Assembly: GCF_001623075.1 (NCBI RefSeq)
Contig: NZ_LMCF01000047.1
Coordinates: 1 to 64,000 of the forward strand
DNA from: Pseudovibrio sp. Ad37
GTDB lineage: Bacteria > Pseudomonadota > Alphaproteobacteria > Rhizobiales > Stappiaceae
Length of the DNA: 64,000 nucleotides
Direction of reading: 5' to 3'
Shown here: positions 63,922 to 64,000 of the stretch, one piece after another
Numbering within the stretch: position 1 is the stretch's first letter
Layout: every line of letters begins with the position of its first letter
Translations under genes and position numbers: made by a program
The notes under the pieces: generated by a model
What the model was told of the DNA's origin: nothing
Seen by the model: the letters and a program-made list of their open reading frames with translations, nothing else
The model's database searches: none

Positions 63922-63953
63922 TCAGAGGAGAGCAAAAGAGCGGCGTAGCGAGA

Positions 63954-64000
63954 CTATGCCTCCTCCTCCAGTCGCTTTCGCAGGGCGTATTTGACGAGTT
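63954..64000 (-). CDS. C-terminal end of an unknown protein (partial)
   Basis: The minus strand reads LVKYALRKRLEEEA then TAG (63954-63956). The frame is open to the window edge. The charged helix with LVKYAL resembles the end of a LuxR/FixJ-type DNA-binding domain, but so short a piece cannot be assigned. It converges on the large helical-repeat gene. Confidence 0.4.
   Translation of the reverse strand, partial: LVKYALRKRLEEEA

Overview
The window reads as chromosomal DNA of a marine alphaproteobacterium. Codon use, the RirA-type TGA-N9-TCA box before a TonB receptor, a lone choline sulfatase, the tetrathionate reductase set and many small transporter/regulator pairs fit a Pseudovibrio-like member of the Stappiaceae/Rhodobacterales. 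That placement is inference from gene content; there is no rRNA or other marker gene here. I saw no tRNA, rRNA, CRISPR array or prophage.

Layout. 1-189: left end of an IS3-type element (transposase OrfA, minus strand, cut by the window edge). 0.3-6.4 kb: a minus-strand membrane-transport operon (DUF4212 subunit, sodium:solute symporter, cNMP/CBS/DUF294 signalling protein, small membrane protein, membrane-anchored DnaQ-type exonuclease). 6.4-7.5 kb: about 1.1 kb without a clear gene. 7.5-22.7 kb: mostly single genes and pairs: KptA, choline sulfatase, Tat-exported multicopper oxidase, MFS and DMT transporters, HxlR regulator with a 2-hydroxyacid dehydrogenase, an NAD-dependent epimerase broken by an in-frame amber codon, TerC, Crp/Fnr regulator with a flavodoxin-fold oxidoreductase, small P-loop kinase, divergent LysR/flavoprotein pair, DUF488. 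22.9-30.6 kb: TonB receptor, ABC-F ATPase, MFS transporter, DUF1330 protein, and a run of small metal-associated (probably copper) proteins with a DUF411 protein. 31-35.3 kb: an AT-richer accessory patch with an orphan clan GH-A-like glycosidase and a solitary peptide-binding protein gene flanked by two decayed copies of the same IS end. 35.5-49.1 kb: fused indolepyruvate:ferredoxin oxidoreductase, chemoreceptor, TetR/DUF417 divergent pair with a perfect 34-bp palindrome, a second TetR, universal stress protein, HupE/UreJ, and an APH-fold kinase followed by two tandem nitrile-hydratase-leader-like (NHLP) small proteins facing a DUF4344 metallopeptidase. 49.3-60.2 kb: a tetrathionate respiration locus (ttrSR, then ttrBCA) split by a 3.5-kb block with a CPT-like kinase, a hexapeptide-repeat protein, a ceramidase-family membrane protein and a TauE/SafE exporter. 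60.5-63.9 kb: a 1131-residue, very acidic/lysine-rich helical-repeat protein of unknown function. The last 47 bases hold the C-terminus of another minus-strand gene.

How the parts work together. TtrS (PhnD-like sensor domain plus histidine kinase) and TtrR (FixJ-type regulator) should detect tetrathionate and switch on ttrBCA, whose promoter region carries two dyads; the intervening TauE/SafE protein could move the sulfur product. The symporter operon looks like carboxylate uptake coupled to an internal signalling protein. The best candidates for something not yet described are the APH kinase/NHLP pair/metallopeptidase neighbourhood, and the giant helical-repeat protein.
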